Assembly: GCA_002748735.1 (NCBI GenBank)
Contig: PDTC01000015.1
Location: 28,186-92,185, forward strand
Direction of reading: 5' to 3'
DNA: 64,000 bases
Origin: Desulfobulbus propionicus
GTDB lineage: Bacteria > Desulfobacterota > Desulfobulbia > Desulfobulbales > Desulfobulbaceae
A program made the position numbers and the translations under genes. Below, piece by piece: positions 45,681 to 55,188 of the stretch. Each line of letters starts with the position of its first letter. Position 1 is the stretch's first letter. The notes below the pieces were generated by a model, which did no database searches, was not told the origin of the DNA, and saw only the letters and a program-made list of their open reading frames with translations.

Positions 45681-46364
45681 TTATACCATCCGCTCTTCAG
45701 ACCAGTCGTTGTGCTCAAATTCGCTGTGGTCGGGTTTTGGAGGTTTGAGTTCTGCCATGCGCTGGTTGAGCCAGATTGCTACCTTGTCGATATCAGCGGC
45801 GAATTCTCTCAGGGCCAGGCCCCGATGACTGACACTGCTTTTGGTTGTCGTGTCCACTTCCGCAAAGGTCTTGCCGAACGCCGGGAAATAAAAAAGGGGA
45901 TCATAACCAAACCCTGACTTGCCCCGGGGTGCGGTCAGGATTTCTCCATCACAGCGTCCTTCCCAGGTAAGTGCCGGTCCTCCCGGGGTGGCGAGACTCA
46001 ACACACAGAAAAAACTTGCAGCCCGGTCTTTGATCCCTTCCATCTCCTTGAGCAGTTTTTCACAGTTGTCAGCATCACTCGCGTCATCTCCTGCATAGCG
46101 GGCCGAGTATACACCGGGAGAGCCATTCAGGGCCTGGACAGCGAGCCCTGAGTCGTCCGCCAGACAGGGTAGCCCTAAAACCTTGCTGTAATGCAGCGCT
46201 TTTTTGTAAGCGTTTTCATCGAACGTTTCACCGTCCTCGACAGCTGATGGCATGGGGCCATACTCTGACAGGTACCTGACCTTCAGCGGAGAGTTTTCTA
46301 GTAATGTCTGAATTTCTTTAACTTTGTTGGTGTTTGTCGTGGCCAGCACGATAACGTTATTCAT
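45681..46364 (-). CDS. rdgB: XTP/dITP diphosphatase (RdgB/HAM1)
   Basis: RdgB hydrolyses non-canonical purine nucleotides (XTP, dITP) so they are not built into DNA or RNA. Family blocks are ATTNTNKVKEIQ, the acidic site DDSGLAVQALNG with GVYSARYAG, GKSGFGYDPLFYFP, and SHRGLALREFA. Its 227 residues include a C-terminal tail of about 25 residues beyond the domain. It converges on the NlpE/META gene with 12 bases between stops. queH lies 59 bases upstream on the same strand. Confidence 0.93.
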   Translation of the reverse strand: MNNVIVLATTNTNKVKEIQTLLENSPLKVRYLSEYGPMPSAVEDGETFDENAYKKALHYSKVLGLPCLADDSGLAVQALNGSPGVYSARYAGDDASDADNCEKLLKEMEGIKDRAASFFCVLSLATPGGPALTWEGRCDGEILTAPRGKSGFGYDPLFYFPAFGKTFAEVDTTTKSSVSHRGLALREFAADIDKVAIWLNQRMAELKPPKPDHSEFEHNDWSEERMV

Positions 46365-46423
46365 TTTTTCTACCTTGGTCTTTTTTTATGCTGCAGGGGT
46401 TGGACCGAACTGAGAGGCTGTCT

Positions 46424-47002
46424 CTATTTTTTGTTCACGCCGCGCCGCGCCTTACGCATCTTTTTTTTCCACCTGTTGTCGTAGCGCTCCTGTTCGCTGT
46501 AAATGCACCCGCAGTAGGGTTGGCGATACAGGTCCATTTCGATGGAGCGGTCAATGCCCTCCTGCCAGCCCTGCCGAAAATCACGGTAGAGAAATTTCAC
46601 TCTGGCATGGTTGGCCAATTCTTCCGACTGCCTGATGAGGAGTTCGTGGTTTTGATACTTTGAATAGAGCAAGGTGGAGGTAAAGGCGTCAAAACCCTGG
46701 GATGCGGCAAGGGCAGCGGTCTTTTCCAGGCGCATTCGGTAGCAGATACCGCACCTTGCTCTATCCTGGGGGACAACCTGTCTGAGAAACTCCCGCATAC
46801 CGTAATCACGGTCAATCTCCAGCCGGAGATCTGTCTGTTTACTGACCGTTTCCAGAGTGTCTACCCGTCGCTTGAATTCCTGGTATGGATGGATGTTGGG
46901 GTTGTGAAAATAGGCGACAACCTCATAGCCTTCGGCTCGCAAAACCTTCAAGGGATACAGGGTACAAGGGCCGCAACAGACGTGCATCAGGATGCGTTTC
47001 AT
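46424..47002 (-). CDS. queH: Epoxyqueuosine reductase QueH
   Basis: QueH performs the final reduction of epoxyqueuosine to queuosine at tRNA position 34, a non-orthologous replacement of QueG. Conserved features are LMHVCCGPCTLYPL at the N-terminus, DRARCGICYRMRLEKTA, and YCGCIYSEQERY; the cysteines bind an Fe-S cluster and a second metal. Its 192 residues are standard. It forms a minus-strand pair with rdgB, next to the serine tRNAs. Confidence 0.94.
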   Translation of the reverse strand: MKRILMHVCCGPCTLYPLKVLRAEGYEVVAYFHNPNIHPYQEFKRRVDTLETVSKQTDLRLEIDRDYGMREFLRQVVPQDRARCGICYRMRLEKTAALAASQGFDAFTSTLLYSKYQNHELLIRQSEELANHARVKFLYRDFRQGWQEGIDRSIEMDLYRQPYCGCIYSEQERYDNRWKKKMRKARRGVNKK

Positions 47003-47152
47003 TTTGTGTTGTTTGGTTAAGTGCAGGTTGTACCGTCTTGGGCAAAAAAACAGTTGGTCAAGGTAAAAGTATTGTGGTGTTGAGTATCAGTCAATCAAAT
47101 TGGTGGGTTTTTGTCGTTTTATATCTTTACGGGCAACTACCCAGGTGAACAG

Positions 47153-47182
47153 TTGACAAGCCCCTCAGGTAAATGGTAAAAA
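47153..47182 (+). promoter_or_regulatory. Promoter of the serine tRNA pair
   Basis: TTGACA at 47153-47158 and TAAAAA at 47177-47182 are 18 bases apart. Transcription would start about 10 bases before the first tRNA. Confidence 0.6.
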
Positions 47183-47197
47183 CTCTTGCGTATTACA

Positions 47198-47283
47198 GGA
47201 GGGATGGCCGAGTGGTTTAAGGCGGCGGTCTTGAAAACCGTTGTACGAAAGTACCGTGGGTTCGAATCCTACTCCCTCCGCCA
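47198..47283 (+). tRNA. tRNA-Ser (anticodon TGA)
   Basis: A class II tRNA with acceptor GGAGGGA pairing TCCCTCC, discriminator G and encoded CCA. The anticodon loop CTTGAAA reads TGA. A long variable arm (TTGTACGAAAGTACCG) and GGTTCGAATCC in the T-arm mark a serine isoacceptor for UCA and related codons. Confidence 0.95.
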
Positions 47284-47312
47284 CAGTACAACGTCTACAG
47301 AACACGGGCTTC

Positions 47313-47404
47313 GGAGAGATGACCGAGAGGCCGATGGTGCTCGCCTGCTAAGCGAGTGTGGGGGTTATACTCCACCGAGGGTTCGAATCCCTCTCTCTCC
47401 GCCA
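47313..47404 (+). tRNA. tRNA-Ser (anticodon GCT)
   Basis: A class II tRNA with acceptor GGAGAGA/TCTCTCC and encoded GCCA. The anticodon loop CTGCTAA reads GCT for AGC/AGU. A long variable arm follows and the T-loop is GGTTCGAATCC. It is 29 bases after the first tRNA and likely processed from the same transcript. Confidence 0.95.
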
Positions 47405-47419
47405 TATCCCATCGCTATG

Positions 47420-47460
47420 CAACCGGTCAGTGGAGAACTGCTGACCGGTTGTTTTCTTTT
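47420..47460 (+). terminator. Rho-independent terminator of the tRNA operon
   Basis: Eleven-bp perfect arms at 47420-47430 and 47441-47451 (CAACCGGTCAG/CTGACCGGTTG) with a 10-base loop are followed by TTTTCTTTT. Confidence 0.92.
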
Positions 47461-47590
47461 GTCGCTCTGCAACGAGCCTTGGCAGCATACTCTTTTGTAA
47501 GAATGTAACCCGGATAAACGTTGGCAGTCAGGGGTATAGAAAAACAGGTGCTCGTCTGTTTTCACAAGGACTTGTCGCTGCTTTACTCTT

Positions 47591-47926
47591 TCAGATATAT
47601 TTTTTATACATGGGTTCCGAATACCCGACAATAACACGATCGCCGATGCGCAACGTCGGCGCCCGTAAAGTACCACTGCGGCCAAGGGCCTGTTTGAGGA
47701 TATCTTCCTGGTTCTCCTGATTGGGGGTAAACACGGTGAAATTTTTCCCTCGACCGATCACCACTTCCTGCACCCCTGTAAAAAGATCCCAGGCCTGGTC
47801 TTTTTCGATTTTTGTTTTGCGTGCATCAGCACTTTCAGAAATTGTGACGTTTTTTGTTTCAAACACAGCCTGTGCTTTTGTACAGGATGCTCAACCCTTG
47901 CGAAGATAGGCCCAATCAATGGTCAT
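47591..47926 (-). CDS. Probable selenoprotein, ArsC/Spx-like thioredoxin fold with U-x-x-C
   Basis: Read from ATG 47926, the protein is 111 residues with an in-frame TGA as codon 12 (47891-47893). It begins MTIDWAYLRKG-U-ASCTKAQ, so U12 and C15 form a UxxC where ArsC/Spx/glutaredoxin-like proteins have CxxC or CxxS at the first helix. Later LRAPTLRIGDRVIVGY matches the conserved cis-proline region of that fold. A GTG start after the TGA (47866) would drop the first strand and the redox motif. A SECIS-like hairpin lies 20 bases after the TGA. The final stop is also TGA. A cysteine-to-stop mutation is the alternative. An in-frame ATG at 47935 could also start it. Confidence 0.75.
47861..47877 (-). 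promoter_or_regulatory. Candidate bacterial SECIS hairpin
   Basis: On the minus strand AAGCACA (47877-47871) pairs with TGTGTTT (47867-47861) around a GGC loop, with one G-U pair. Twenty bases separate the TGA from the loop, within the 16-37 range reported for bacterial SECIS elements, and the loop begins with G as in known examples. An overlapping alternative pairs CCTGT with ACAGG. Confidence 0.6.
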
Positions 47927-48096
47927 GATTCTCATCTCGGTTATGTTGTTGGTAGATTTCTTCTTCTGGGAAACAGTATGGTTCCCGTATTCGCAGTGTA
48001 GTCGTATTCTCTTTCTCTGTTCAAGGGGTTTTCCGGGAAAGCCCTTAGATAAAAGAGGGAGGGGGAACTGTAAAAAATATACAACGGACCAGAACT

Positions 48097-48531
48097 ATGG
48101 AAAACTTCACGTGTGAAGAGCCCTCCGGGGACCTGGTGCTGCGAACCTTGGCAATGCCTGCGGATTCTAATCCGAACGGCGATATTTTCGGCGGCTGGAT
48201 CATGTCTCAGATGGATATCGCCGGTGGGATTGTAGCTAAAGAGGTGTCCGAGTCCAGGGTGGTAACGGTGGCTGTCGACTCCATGCGTTTTATCAGACCG
48301 GTTCAGGTTGGCGATGTCGTCTGCTGCTATGGCAAAATTATCAAGACAGGAACAACGTCCATTACCGTCAACCTTGAGGTATGGGTGAAGCCAGTTCTAG
48401 GTCGTCCAGGTGAACAGTGCCGTAGGTTTAAGGTAACCGAGGCTAGTTTTACCTATGTGGCTGTTGATGAACATGGTCAAAAAAAGCCTTATCGTACAGT
48501 AATCGACGATAACGTGCGGGGAAAGAAGTAG
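48097..48531 (+). CDS. Acyl-CoA thioesterase, YciA-type hotdog
   Basis: A 144-residue hotdog-fold thioesterase that hydrolyses acyl-CoA. NPNGDIFGGWIMSQMDIAGGIVA holds the catalytic aspartate of the YciA/acot group, and VVTVAVDSMRFIRPVQVGDVV is the second conserved block. The likely substrate is short- to medium-chain acyl-CoA. It stands alone, divergent from the selenoprotein gene. Confidence 0.88.
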   Translation: MENFTCEEPSGDLVLRTLAMPADSNPNGDIFGGWIMSQMDIAGGIVAKEVSESRVVTVAVDSMRFIRPVQVGDVVCCYGKIIKTGTTSITVNLEVWVKPVLGRPGEQCRRFKVTEASFTYVAVDEHGQKKPYRTVIDDNVRGKK

Positions 48532-48736
48532 AGGTTCTCAGGGCTGGCTCTAAATTTTATCCTCAGAATATTTGTTATATCCCTGCGGTAAAATTTCTCG
48601 TATGCCTTGATCTTGACTAAAAAATCGAATAATTCAAGATCCTCTGAAGTAGGGTGTTTATTCGCTTGGTGGTTGTTGTGCTGTTTGTCAATACATGTAT
48701 GGGCTTCTTCCCTGTGATTGCCTGTCGGGAGAAGCC

Positions 48737-49156
48737 ATGGAAAATCTGAGATCCGGCGCCACGGGCTCGGCGTATCTTCTGGTGACTCCGGTACTGTGGA
48801 CGATTGCCGGGCTTATTCTCACGCTGCGGGGAGGTCACTGGGCGGCTGTTACCGGAGTGTACTGGCCATTGCTTGTGGGGCTGTTTCTCGGCACGATCAA
48901 ATCGAGGTTGATCATGGATCGTGTCGCCCGTCGGGAACTGCGGCGGGTCAGTACATTACAGGGTGATCTCAGCCTTGATCTGATCTTTCCCTGGCGGACC
49001 AGGATACTGATTATATTAATGATTGCCATTGGCGTGCTGGTGCGGCATTTGATCCACGGGCCGTACATTGGTATTCTTTACGGGGCGATCGGCTGGGCGT
49101 TGCTGTACTCCAGCCGATTGGGCTGGAGTATGTGGAGCAGGAGACGACATGATTAA
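48737..49156 (+). CDS. Small integral membrane protein of unknown function
   Basis: Not recognised. From ATG 48737 (GGGAGAAG before it) it has 139 residues and four probable membrane segments, near LLVTPVLWTIAGLILTL, VYWPLLVGLFLGTI, ILIILMIAIGVLVRHLI and IGILYGAIGWALLYSS. A basic loop (KSRLIMDRVARRELRRV) lies after the second. It overlaps the start of alr by eight bases, so it is probably cotranslated with it and may serve the envelope. An 8-bp inverted repeat (GATCTTGA/TCAAGATC, 48609-48641) lies upstream. Confidence 0.7.
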   Translation: MENLRSGATGSAYLLVTPVLWTIAGLILTLRGGHWAAVTGVYWPLLVGLFLGTIKSRLIMDRVARRELRRVSTLQGDLSLDLIFPWRTRILIILMIAIGVLVRHLIHGPYIGILYGAIGWALLYSSRLGWSMWSRRRHD

Positions 49157-50276
49157 TTCTTTGAACAAGGTTATTGTTGACCGGGCCGCATTGGCGCACA
49201 ATGTAGCTGTCTGTCGACGGGCAGCCGGTGAGGCGGAGCTGTTGGCCATGGTGAAGGCCGATGCCTATGGCCATGGCATGATCGAGACAGCCCGGGTGTT
49301 TTCCCGCCAGGGGGTTGACGCCTTTGGAGTGGCGGAAGCCGTGGAAGGGGTGCAGCTGCGCCAGGCCGGTTTTACCGAGCCGATACTGATCATGGCCGGG
49401 GTGATCCCTGACACCGTGGCGGCTATTGTCGAGTACAACCTGACCCCGGTGCTGGTCGATGACCTGACCATTGCGCAGTTGTCCTTCTGTAGCGGTAAGC
49501 TCGGGCAGGTAACCCCTGTTTATCTGAAAATGGATGCCGGGATGGGCCGTCAGGGATTCCTTCCGGAAGAACTGGACCGGGTGTTGGGAACGTTGGAGAA
49601 CTTCTCAAGTCTTCGGCTTGCGGGCATTCTCGCCCATTTTCCTGGAGCTGATGATCTGGCCAATCCGGGACCACCAGTGGTCCTCGAGACTTTCCGCCAG
49701 ACTGTCGAGCGTCTGCGGGCAACACTGGCACCTGGGGTACGGTTCCATATTGCCAATTCCGGAGGCCTGTTTTACCTTCCTGGAGCGGTCTTTGATATGG
49801 TCCGCCCGGGTATCGCCCTGTACGGATACTATCCCGATGGTGGTGACGGTTCCCGGACGTCCCTCACCGACCGGCTGCGTCCGGCGATGCAGTATCGCAG
49901 CCGGGTCTTGCAGGTCCGTGATGTTCCAGGCGGGTATCCACTGGGCTACGGACATACATTTACCACGTCACGACCCAGCAGGATTGCCGTCTTGCCGCTT
50001 GGCTATGAAGACGGCTATTCGCGGGGCCTGTCAAACAGAGGCAAGGTGCTGCTTCGGGGATGTTTTGCCCCGGTGGTTGGCCGGGTTTCCATGAATCTGA
50101 CACTGGTGGATGTTACGGATATTGCCGGCGTGCAGACTGGTGATCAGGCTGTTCTCATGGGTACCCAGGGAGAAAAATGCATCACTGCAGACGATATTGC
50201 CGGCTGGATGGGAAGCATCAGTAATGAAGTCCTCTGCCTGCTGGGGAGCCTCAACAACAGAGAGTATATCAACTGA
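49149..50276 (+). CDS. alr: Alanine racemase
   Basis: Alr makes D-alanine for peptidoglycan using pyridoxal phosphate. The PLP lysine is in AMVKADAYGHG. KMDAGMGRQGF and HIANSGG follow, DMVRPGIALYGYYP is conserved, and the second catalytic tyrosine lies in PLGYGHTF. ATG 49149 lies inside the 3' end of the upstream membrane-protein gene. The product is 375 residues, full length. argS follows after 99 bases. Confidence 0.95.
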   Translation: MINSLNKVIVDRAALAHNVAVCRRAAGEAELLAMVKADAYGHGMIETARVFSRQGVDAFGVAEAVEGVQLRQAGFTEPILIMAGVIPDTVAAIVEYNLTPVLVDDLTIAQLSFCSGKLGQVTPVYLKMDAGMGRQGFLPEELDRVLGTLENFSSLRLAGILAHFPGADDLANPGPPVVLETFRQTVERLRATLAPGVRFHIANSGGLFYLPGAVFDMVRPGIALYGYYPDGGDGSRTSLTDRLRPAMQYRSRVLQVRDVPGGYPLGYGHTFTTSRPSRIAVLPLGYEDGYSRGLSNRGKVLLRGCFAPVVGRVSMNLTLVDVTDIAGVQTGDQAVLMGTQGEKCITADDIAGWMGSISNEVLCLLGSLNNREYIN

Positions 50277-50375
50277 GCAGGCTGGTTGTCCGACAGCCGC
50301 GTGCAACTACGACCTTCACCTGAAAACAGTGAAAACAGCGCCCGTACCGGCAGAAACGGCAGGGCAGGCAGGATT

Positions 50376-52031
50376 ATGATTAGAAAGAAAATCAAAAAGA
50401 TACTGGACCAGGCCTTTGACCTGGGCGTGGCCCGGCAATACTGGAGCGGTAAGGCCAGAGACAAGTATGCGGTTGAGGTCCCCAGGCATGAGGGGCAGGG
50501 CGATTTCTCCACCAATTTGGCGCTGGTCGTCGCTGGTATGGAGAAGGGCAAACCCCGAGACATTGCTGGGCACCTGAAAGAACTCCTTGAGGAGGATCAA
50601 TCCCAGGAGGTCCGCGTGGAGATCGCCGGGCCAGGATTCGTCAACTTTTTCCTTGATCCCGGTGTCTGGACCACGGTGCTGGATCCGGTATATGCGCAGG
50701 GTGACGCTTTTGGGCGTTCACAGGCCAATGCCGGGGTCAAGGCGCTGGTTGAATTTGTCAGTGCCAACCCCACCGGCCCTTTGAGTGTGGGACACGGGCG
50801 CAACGCTATCCTCGGCGATACCCTGGCCCGGTTGCTCGAGGCCACCGGTCACGAGGTGACCCGTGAGTACTACTTCAACGATGCCGGCCGGCAGATGCGG
50901 GTACTGGGCGAGTCGACGCGGGCCCGCTATCTCGAGATTCTGGGGCGTGAATTTACATTTCCCGAGGACGGGTACCAGGGCAGTTATATCACCGAGATCG
51001 CCCGGGGCCTCAAGGAAGAGCATGGTGAGGGCCTGGTCGATGCCGGGACAGAGGTGTTCAAGGATGCCGCCCAGAAGGTGATCTTTGCAGATATTGATGG
51101 GACACTCAGGCGTATCGGCATCCGTTTCGATGCCTACTTCAACGAGCATACTCTCTATGAAGAGGGGAAAATCGACGCGGTGGTCACCGATCTTCGCGAC
51201 GCAGGCCTGGTGTATGAGCAAGACGGGGCCACCTGGTTCAGGACCACGGCGTTTGGTATGGACAAGGACCGGGTGATCATCAAGAACACTGGAGAGCCCA
51301 CCTATCGCCTGCCGGATATCGCCTATCACCGGGAGAAGTTCAGGAGAGGTTTTGACCGGATGATCAACGTGTTTGGCGCTGACCATATCGCCACTGTGCC
51401 CGATGTACTGGCTGGGGTGAAGGCCCTGGGGTACCCGGCGGATCGGATTGAAGTGGTGCTTTATCAGTTTGTCACCCTGCTCCGCGGTGGTAAACAGGTG
51501 AAGATGTCGACGCGCAAGGCCACCTTTGTCACGGTTGATGAGCTGGTGGACGAGGTCGGCGTTGACGCCCTCAGGTTCTTCTTTCTGATGCGTAAATCAG
51601 AGAGTCAGCTTGAGTTTGATCTGGACCTGGCCACCAGGGAAAGCCAGGAAAATCCGGTATATTATGTCCAGTACGCCCATGCCCGGCTCTGTTCCATTGT
51701 CCGCCTTGCCGGTGAAGAGGGGCGGCAGATACCAGGGCCTACCAGTATTGCCAGGGCACGTCTGGCTGAACCCGAAGAGCACGAACTGCTCAAGACCATG
51801 GCTGGCTATCCAGATATGGTGGAAGGGGCTGCCCGGGATCTGGCACCACATCGGGTCGTCTTTTACCTGATGGAGCTGGCCGGTCAGTTTCACCGTTATT
51901 ACAATAAACACAAAGTGCTCACCGACGACGGTGAACTGCGTGAGGCCCGCCTCTGCCTTTGTGGTGCGGTCCGCCAGGTGATTGCCAATGGTCTGCGTCT
52001 CATCGGTCTGGGCACGCCTGAAAATATGTAA
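50376..52031 (+). CDS. argS: Arginyl-tRNA synthetase
   Basis: ArgS charges tRNA-Arg. The ATP-binding HIGH motif appears as SANPTGPLSVGHGRNAILGD. The KMSKS-like loop is KMSTRKATFVTVDEL, and an anticodon-binding DALR domain ends the protein (YNKHKVL). ATG 50376 gives 551 residues with the N-terminal Add-1 domain. The frame upstream lacks similarity. Confidence 0.96.
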   Translation: MIRKKIKKILDQAFDLGVARQYWSGKARDKYAVEVPRHEGQGDFSTNLALVVAGMEKGKPRDIAGHLKELLEEDQSQEVRVEIAGPGFVNFFLDPGVWTTVLDPVYAQGDAFGRSQANAGVKALVEFVSANPTGPLSVGHGRNAILGDTLARLLEATGHEVTREYYFNDAGRQMRVLGESTRARYLEILGREFTFPEDGYQGSYITEIARGLKEEHGEGLVDAGTEVFKDAAQKVIFADIDGTLRRIGIRFDAYFNEHTLYEEGKIDAVVTDLRDAGLVYEQDGATWFRTTAFGMDKDRVIIKNTGEPTYRLPDIAYHREKFRRGFDRMINVFGADHIATVPDVLAGVKALGYPADRIEVVLYQFVTLLRGGKQVKMSTRKATFVTVDELVDEVGVDALRFFFLMRKSESQLEFDLDLATRESQENPVYYVQYAHARLCSIVRLAGEEGRQIPGPTSIARARLAEPEEHELLKTMAGYPDMVEGAARDLAPHRVVFYLMELAGQFHRYYNKHKVLTDDGELREARLCLCGAVRQVIANGLRLIGLGTPENM

Positions 52032-52033
52032 AT

Positions 52034-52315
52034 ATGGCTGGAAAATCCCGGAAAAAGGCTCCACGAAAGAAAACGACACCCAAACGGTTTCACCTCCAGC
52101 TGGGGTGGGCTGGTATGGGTGGAGTGCTGGTGGTCTGTTGCTGCCTGTTTCTCTGGATGTTTCTCCTGGGAGTCTGGGCTGGCCAGACAATCCTCTTCCC
52201 TACTCCCGGGGTTAAACAGGTTCGGGGAATCGGTAAAACCCAAACTCATCCGTTGCCGGCAGTAGAGGGGATCCGCCCCGATGGTCGTAAGCGGGTGCTG
52301 AACAAAGGCAACTGA
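52034..52315 (+). CDS. Short single-span membrane protein after argS
   Basis: A 93-residue protein starting two bases after argS. A basic N-terminus (KSRKKAPRKKTTPKR) is followed by one strong membrane segment (MGGVLVVCCCLFLWMFLLGVWAG) and a short hydrophilic tail. In many Desulfobacterota the gene after argS encodes a membrane-anchored SPOR-domain protein with a similar basic start and membrane span; the SPOR domain is absent here. It may be a truncated relative or a separate small protein. Confidence 0.65.
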   Translation: MAGKSRKKAPRKKTTPKRFHLQLGWAGMGGVLVVCCCLFLWMFLLGVWAGQTILFPTPGVKQVRGIGKTQTHPLPAVEGIRPDGRKRVLNKGN

Positions 52316-52340
52316 ACCTGTAGAGACTGCGGCGCCCTGC

Positions 52341-52369
52341 TTGACCCTCCGGGATGGATAGGGTAAACT
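52341..52369 (+). promoter_or_regulatory. Promoter upstream of secA
   Basis: TTGACC at 52341-52346 and TAAACT at 52364-52369 have a 17-base spacer. They lie about 120 bases before secA and would give it a transcript separate from argS. Confidence 0.6.
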
Positions 52370-52489
52370 AAAAAGTTACGTTTATATGACAGGGCAGGTT
52401 CTGGGCAGCAGGTGTTGCTGCGTTGCCGGCTGGTGTTTTCATTGAGAGCGACAACTTGAGGGAGCTTTGCGCTTCCCTATGGAGAAAGT

Positions 52490-55048
52490 ATGCTGGGTAA
52501 GGCACTCACCAAGGTTTTCGGCAGTAAAAACGACAGAATAATTAAACGGATGCGGCAAACTGTCAGCCGAATCAATGACCTGGAATCCACGGTGGAGCCG
52601 CTCAACGACGACGAGCTCGCCGCCAGGACAGTTATGTTCAAGGAACGGGTTGCCAAGGGGGAACCCCTGGACGATCTTCTCCCGGAGGCTTTTGCCGTAG
52701 TTCGTGAAGCAGGGCGACGCGTACTCGGTGAACGCCACTACGATGTCCAGCTCATCGGCGGCATTGTTTTGCACCAGGGCAAGATCGCCGAGATGAAGAC
52801 CGGCGAGGGAAAGACGCTCACCTCTACTGCACCTGTCTACCTGAACGCGTTGACTGGAAAGGGCGTACATGTGGTCACTGTCAACGACTACCTGGCCAGC
52901 CGTGATACCGAATGGATGGGACAGATCTACCGGTTCCTCGGGCTGACCACCGGCTGTATCCGTCATGATATGGGCGATGACGAGCGCAGGCAGGCCTATC
53001 TCGCTGATGTCACCTACGGGACCAACAACGAGTTCGGCTTTGACTACCTTCGTGACAACATGAAGTTTTCTCTAGGGGACTTTTGTCAGCGGGGATTCAA
53101 CTACGCCATTGTCGACGAGGTGGACTCGATCCTCATCGATGAGGCCCGAACACCGTTGATCATCTCCGGCCCGGCTGAGCAGAGCACGGATCTCTATCTC
53201 AAGGTCAACCGGACCATGAAGCACTTCAAAAAAGAGGAGCATTACAGCCTTGATGAGAAGGGGCGGCAGGCCATGCTCACCGATGAGGGAGTGGCCCTTG
53301 CCGAGGAGCTGCTCCAGATCGATAATCTCTACGATCCGGCCAGTATTAACTTTCTGCACCATATCAATCAGTCGTTGAAGGCCCACTTTGTCTTTCAGCG
53401 TGACGTTGATTACATTATCAAGAACGGCCAGGTGGTGATCGTTGATGAGTTCACCGGCCGCACCATGGAAGGACGCCGCTATTCTGACGGCCTTCATCAG
53501 GCCCTCGAGGCAAAGGAAGGGGTGAAGATCGAGAAGGAGAACCAGACCCTGGCCTCCATCACCTTTCAGAACTATTTCCGCCTCTATGACAAGCTTGCCG
53601 GTATGACTGGTACCGCTGACACCGAGGCCCCAGAACTGAAGAAGATCTATGACCTGGACGTGGTGATTATCCCGACGCACATGAAGATGATTCGCAGGGA
53701 TTATGCCGACGTCATCTATAAAAACAAGGCGGCCAAGTACCGGGCTATTGTCAAAGAGATCAAAGAGTTGAATACCAAGGGGCAGCCCGTACTGGTGGGT
53801 ACCATCTCCATTGATATCTCCGAACATATCGCCAAGCTCCTCAAGAAGGAAGGTATTGCCCACGAGGTCCTCAATGCCAAACAGCACGAGCGCGAGGCGG
53901 AAATTATCGCCCAGGCCGGCCAGAAAGGCAGGGTGACCATCGCCACCAATATGGCGGGGCGCGGCACCGACATCAAGCTTGGCGATGGGGTGACCGACCT
54001 CGGCGGCCTCCATATTCTCGGCACCGGCCGCCACGAGAGTCGCCGTATTGACAACCAGCTGCGCGGCCGTTCCGGCCGTCAGGGTGACCCGGGTTCTTCG
54101 CGGTTTTATCTCAGTCTCGAGGATGACCTGCTGCGTATTTTTGGCTCTGGCCGTCTGGGCACCATCATGGACAAACTCGGTATGGAGGAAGATGAGCCCA
54201 TTGAGCACTCCATGGTTACCAAGGCCATCGAGAATGCCCAGCGTAAGGTTGAAGGCCACCACTTTGATATCCGCAAACATCTGCTTGAATATGACGACGT
54301 CATGAACAAGCAGCGGGAGATTATCTACTCCCAGCGCCTTGAAGTGCTGCAGGGCGAGAATATCCGGCCGATCATCGACGATATGATTGAGGACCTGGTG
54401 GCTGATCTTGCCGGGCAGTATGCCATGGATAAGCTGCCCTCTGATGAATGGGACTGGGACGGATTTACCGAACGGGCAGCGGAGATGTTCAATATCCGTC
54501 TCGACTGGTCCGCAGATGCCAAAAAGGATCTCAGCGAAGAGGGCCTTGCCGCAGCGCTGCTCCAAGAGGTCAAGGCCCAGTACGACCGGCAGGTACGCGC
54601 CAACGGCCAGGAACAGATGGAGCAGATCGAACGTATGGTACTTCTGCAGATGGTCGATGGTCACTGGAAGGAGCACCTCCTCAGTATGGATCATCTGAAG
54701 GAGGGGATCGGCCTGCGGGGGTATGGCCAGAAAAACCCGTTGAACGAGTACAAACGGGAGGCCTTTAACCTGTTTTCTCGGATGATTGACGTTGTCAAGG
54801 CACAGACTGTGAGCATGTTGCTCAGGGTACAGGTGGTCCTTGAAGAAGATGTTCAGCGCCTGGAAGAGCAGCAGCGGCGCCGCAAGGAAGAGGAGCTCGA
54901 GCAGGCCCGCCGCTCACAGGCGGCAGCCAGCCAGGGTAATGAGGCAGAGCGCACCCCTATTCAGCGAACTGAAGAGAAGATCGGTCGTAATGCTCCATGC
55001 CCCTGCGGTTCAGGCAAGAAATACAAACGGTGCTGTGGCCGGCCCTGA
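52490..55048 (+). CDS. secA: Preprotein translocase ATPase SecA
   Basis: SecA drives export through SecYEG. The nucleotide site has [14 protein letters not shown] and [32 protein letters not shown] and [20 protein letters not shown] complete the second motor domain. The C-terminus ends in the zinc-binding [14 protein letters not shown] for SecB or lipid contact, after a basic-acidic linker. Its 852 residues are full length. GGAGAAAG precedes ATG 52490. Confidence 0.97.
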   Translation: MLGKALTKVFGSKNDRIIKRMRQTVSRINDLESTVEPLNDDELAARTVMFKERVAKGEPLDDLLPEAFAVVREAGRRVLGERHYDVQLIGGIVLHQGKIAEMKTGEGKTLTSTAPVYLNALTGKGVHVVTVNDYLASRDTEWMGQIYRFLGLTTGCIRHDMGDDERRQAYLADVTYGTNNEFGFDYLRDNMKFSLGDFCQRGFNYAIVDEVDSILIDEARTPLIISGPAEQSTDLYLKVNRTMKHFKKEEHYSLDEKGRQAMLTDEGVALAEELLQIDNLYDPASINFLHHINQSLKAHFVFQRDVDYIIKNGQVVIVDEFTGRTMEGRRYSDGLHQALEAKEGVKIEKENQTLASITFQNYFRLYDKLAGMTGTADTEAPELKKIYDLDVVIIPTHMKMIRRDYADVIYKNKAAKYRAIVKEIKELNTKGQPVLVGTISIDISEHIAKLLKKEGIAHEVLNAKQHEREAEIIAQAGQKGRVTIATNMAGRGTDIKLGDGVTDLGGLHILGTGRHESRRIDNQLRGRSGRQGDPGSSRFYLSLEDDLLRIFGSGRLGTIMDKLGMEEDEPIEHSMVTKAIENAQRKVEGHHFDIRKHLLEYDDVMNKQREIIYSQRLEVLQGENIRPIIDDMIEDLVADLAGQYAMDKLPSDEWDWDGFTERAAEMFNIRLDWSADAKKDLSEEGLAAALLQEVKAQYDRQVRANGQEQMEQIERMVLLQMVDGHWKEHLLSMDHLKEGIGLRGYGQKNPLNEYKREAFNLFSRMIDVVKAQTVSMLLRVQVVLEEDVQRLEEQQRRRKEEELEQARRSQAAASQGNEAERTPIQRTEEKIGRNAPCPCGSGKKYKRCCGRP

Positions 55049-55188
55049 GCGCTCATCGGCTGCATATATATGGAAAGTTGCCGGCGACAACTGCCTGCGC
55101 AAGTGAAAATGGCAGGAGTCCCTTACCAGTAAAGAGCATTCGAAGATCCTGCCTCGGGAAAGAATCGTCAAGGCTGTTCTTTTTGCCA

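Noticed and set aside
48100-48120. A CACGTG near the thioesterase start as a second parS
   Set aside because: The flanks do not match the parS consensus beyond the central hexamer, and it lies within the coding start.
53072-54694. A 540-codon open frame antisense to secA
   Set aside because: It lies wholly inside secA in a GC-rich region where antisense frames stay open by codon bias; it has no family features.
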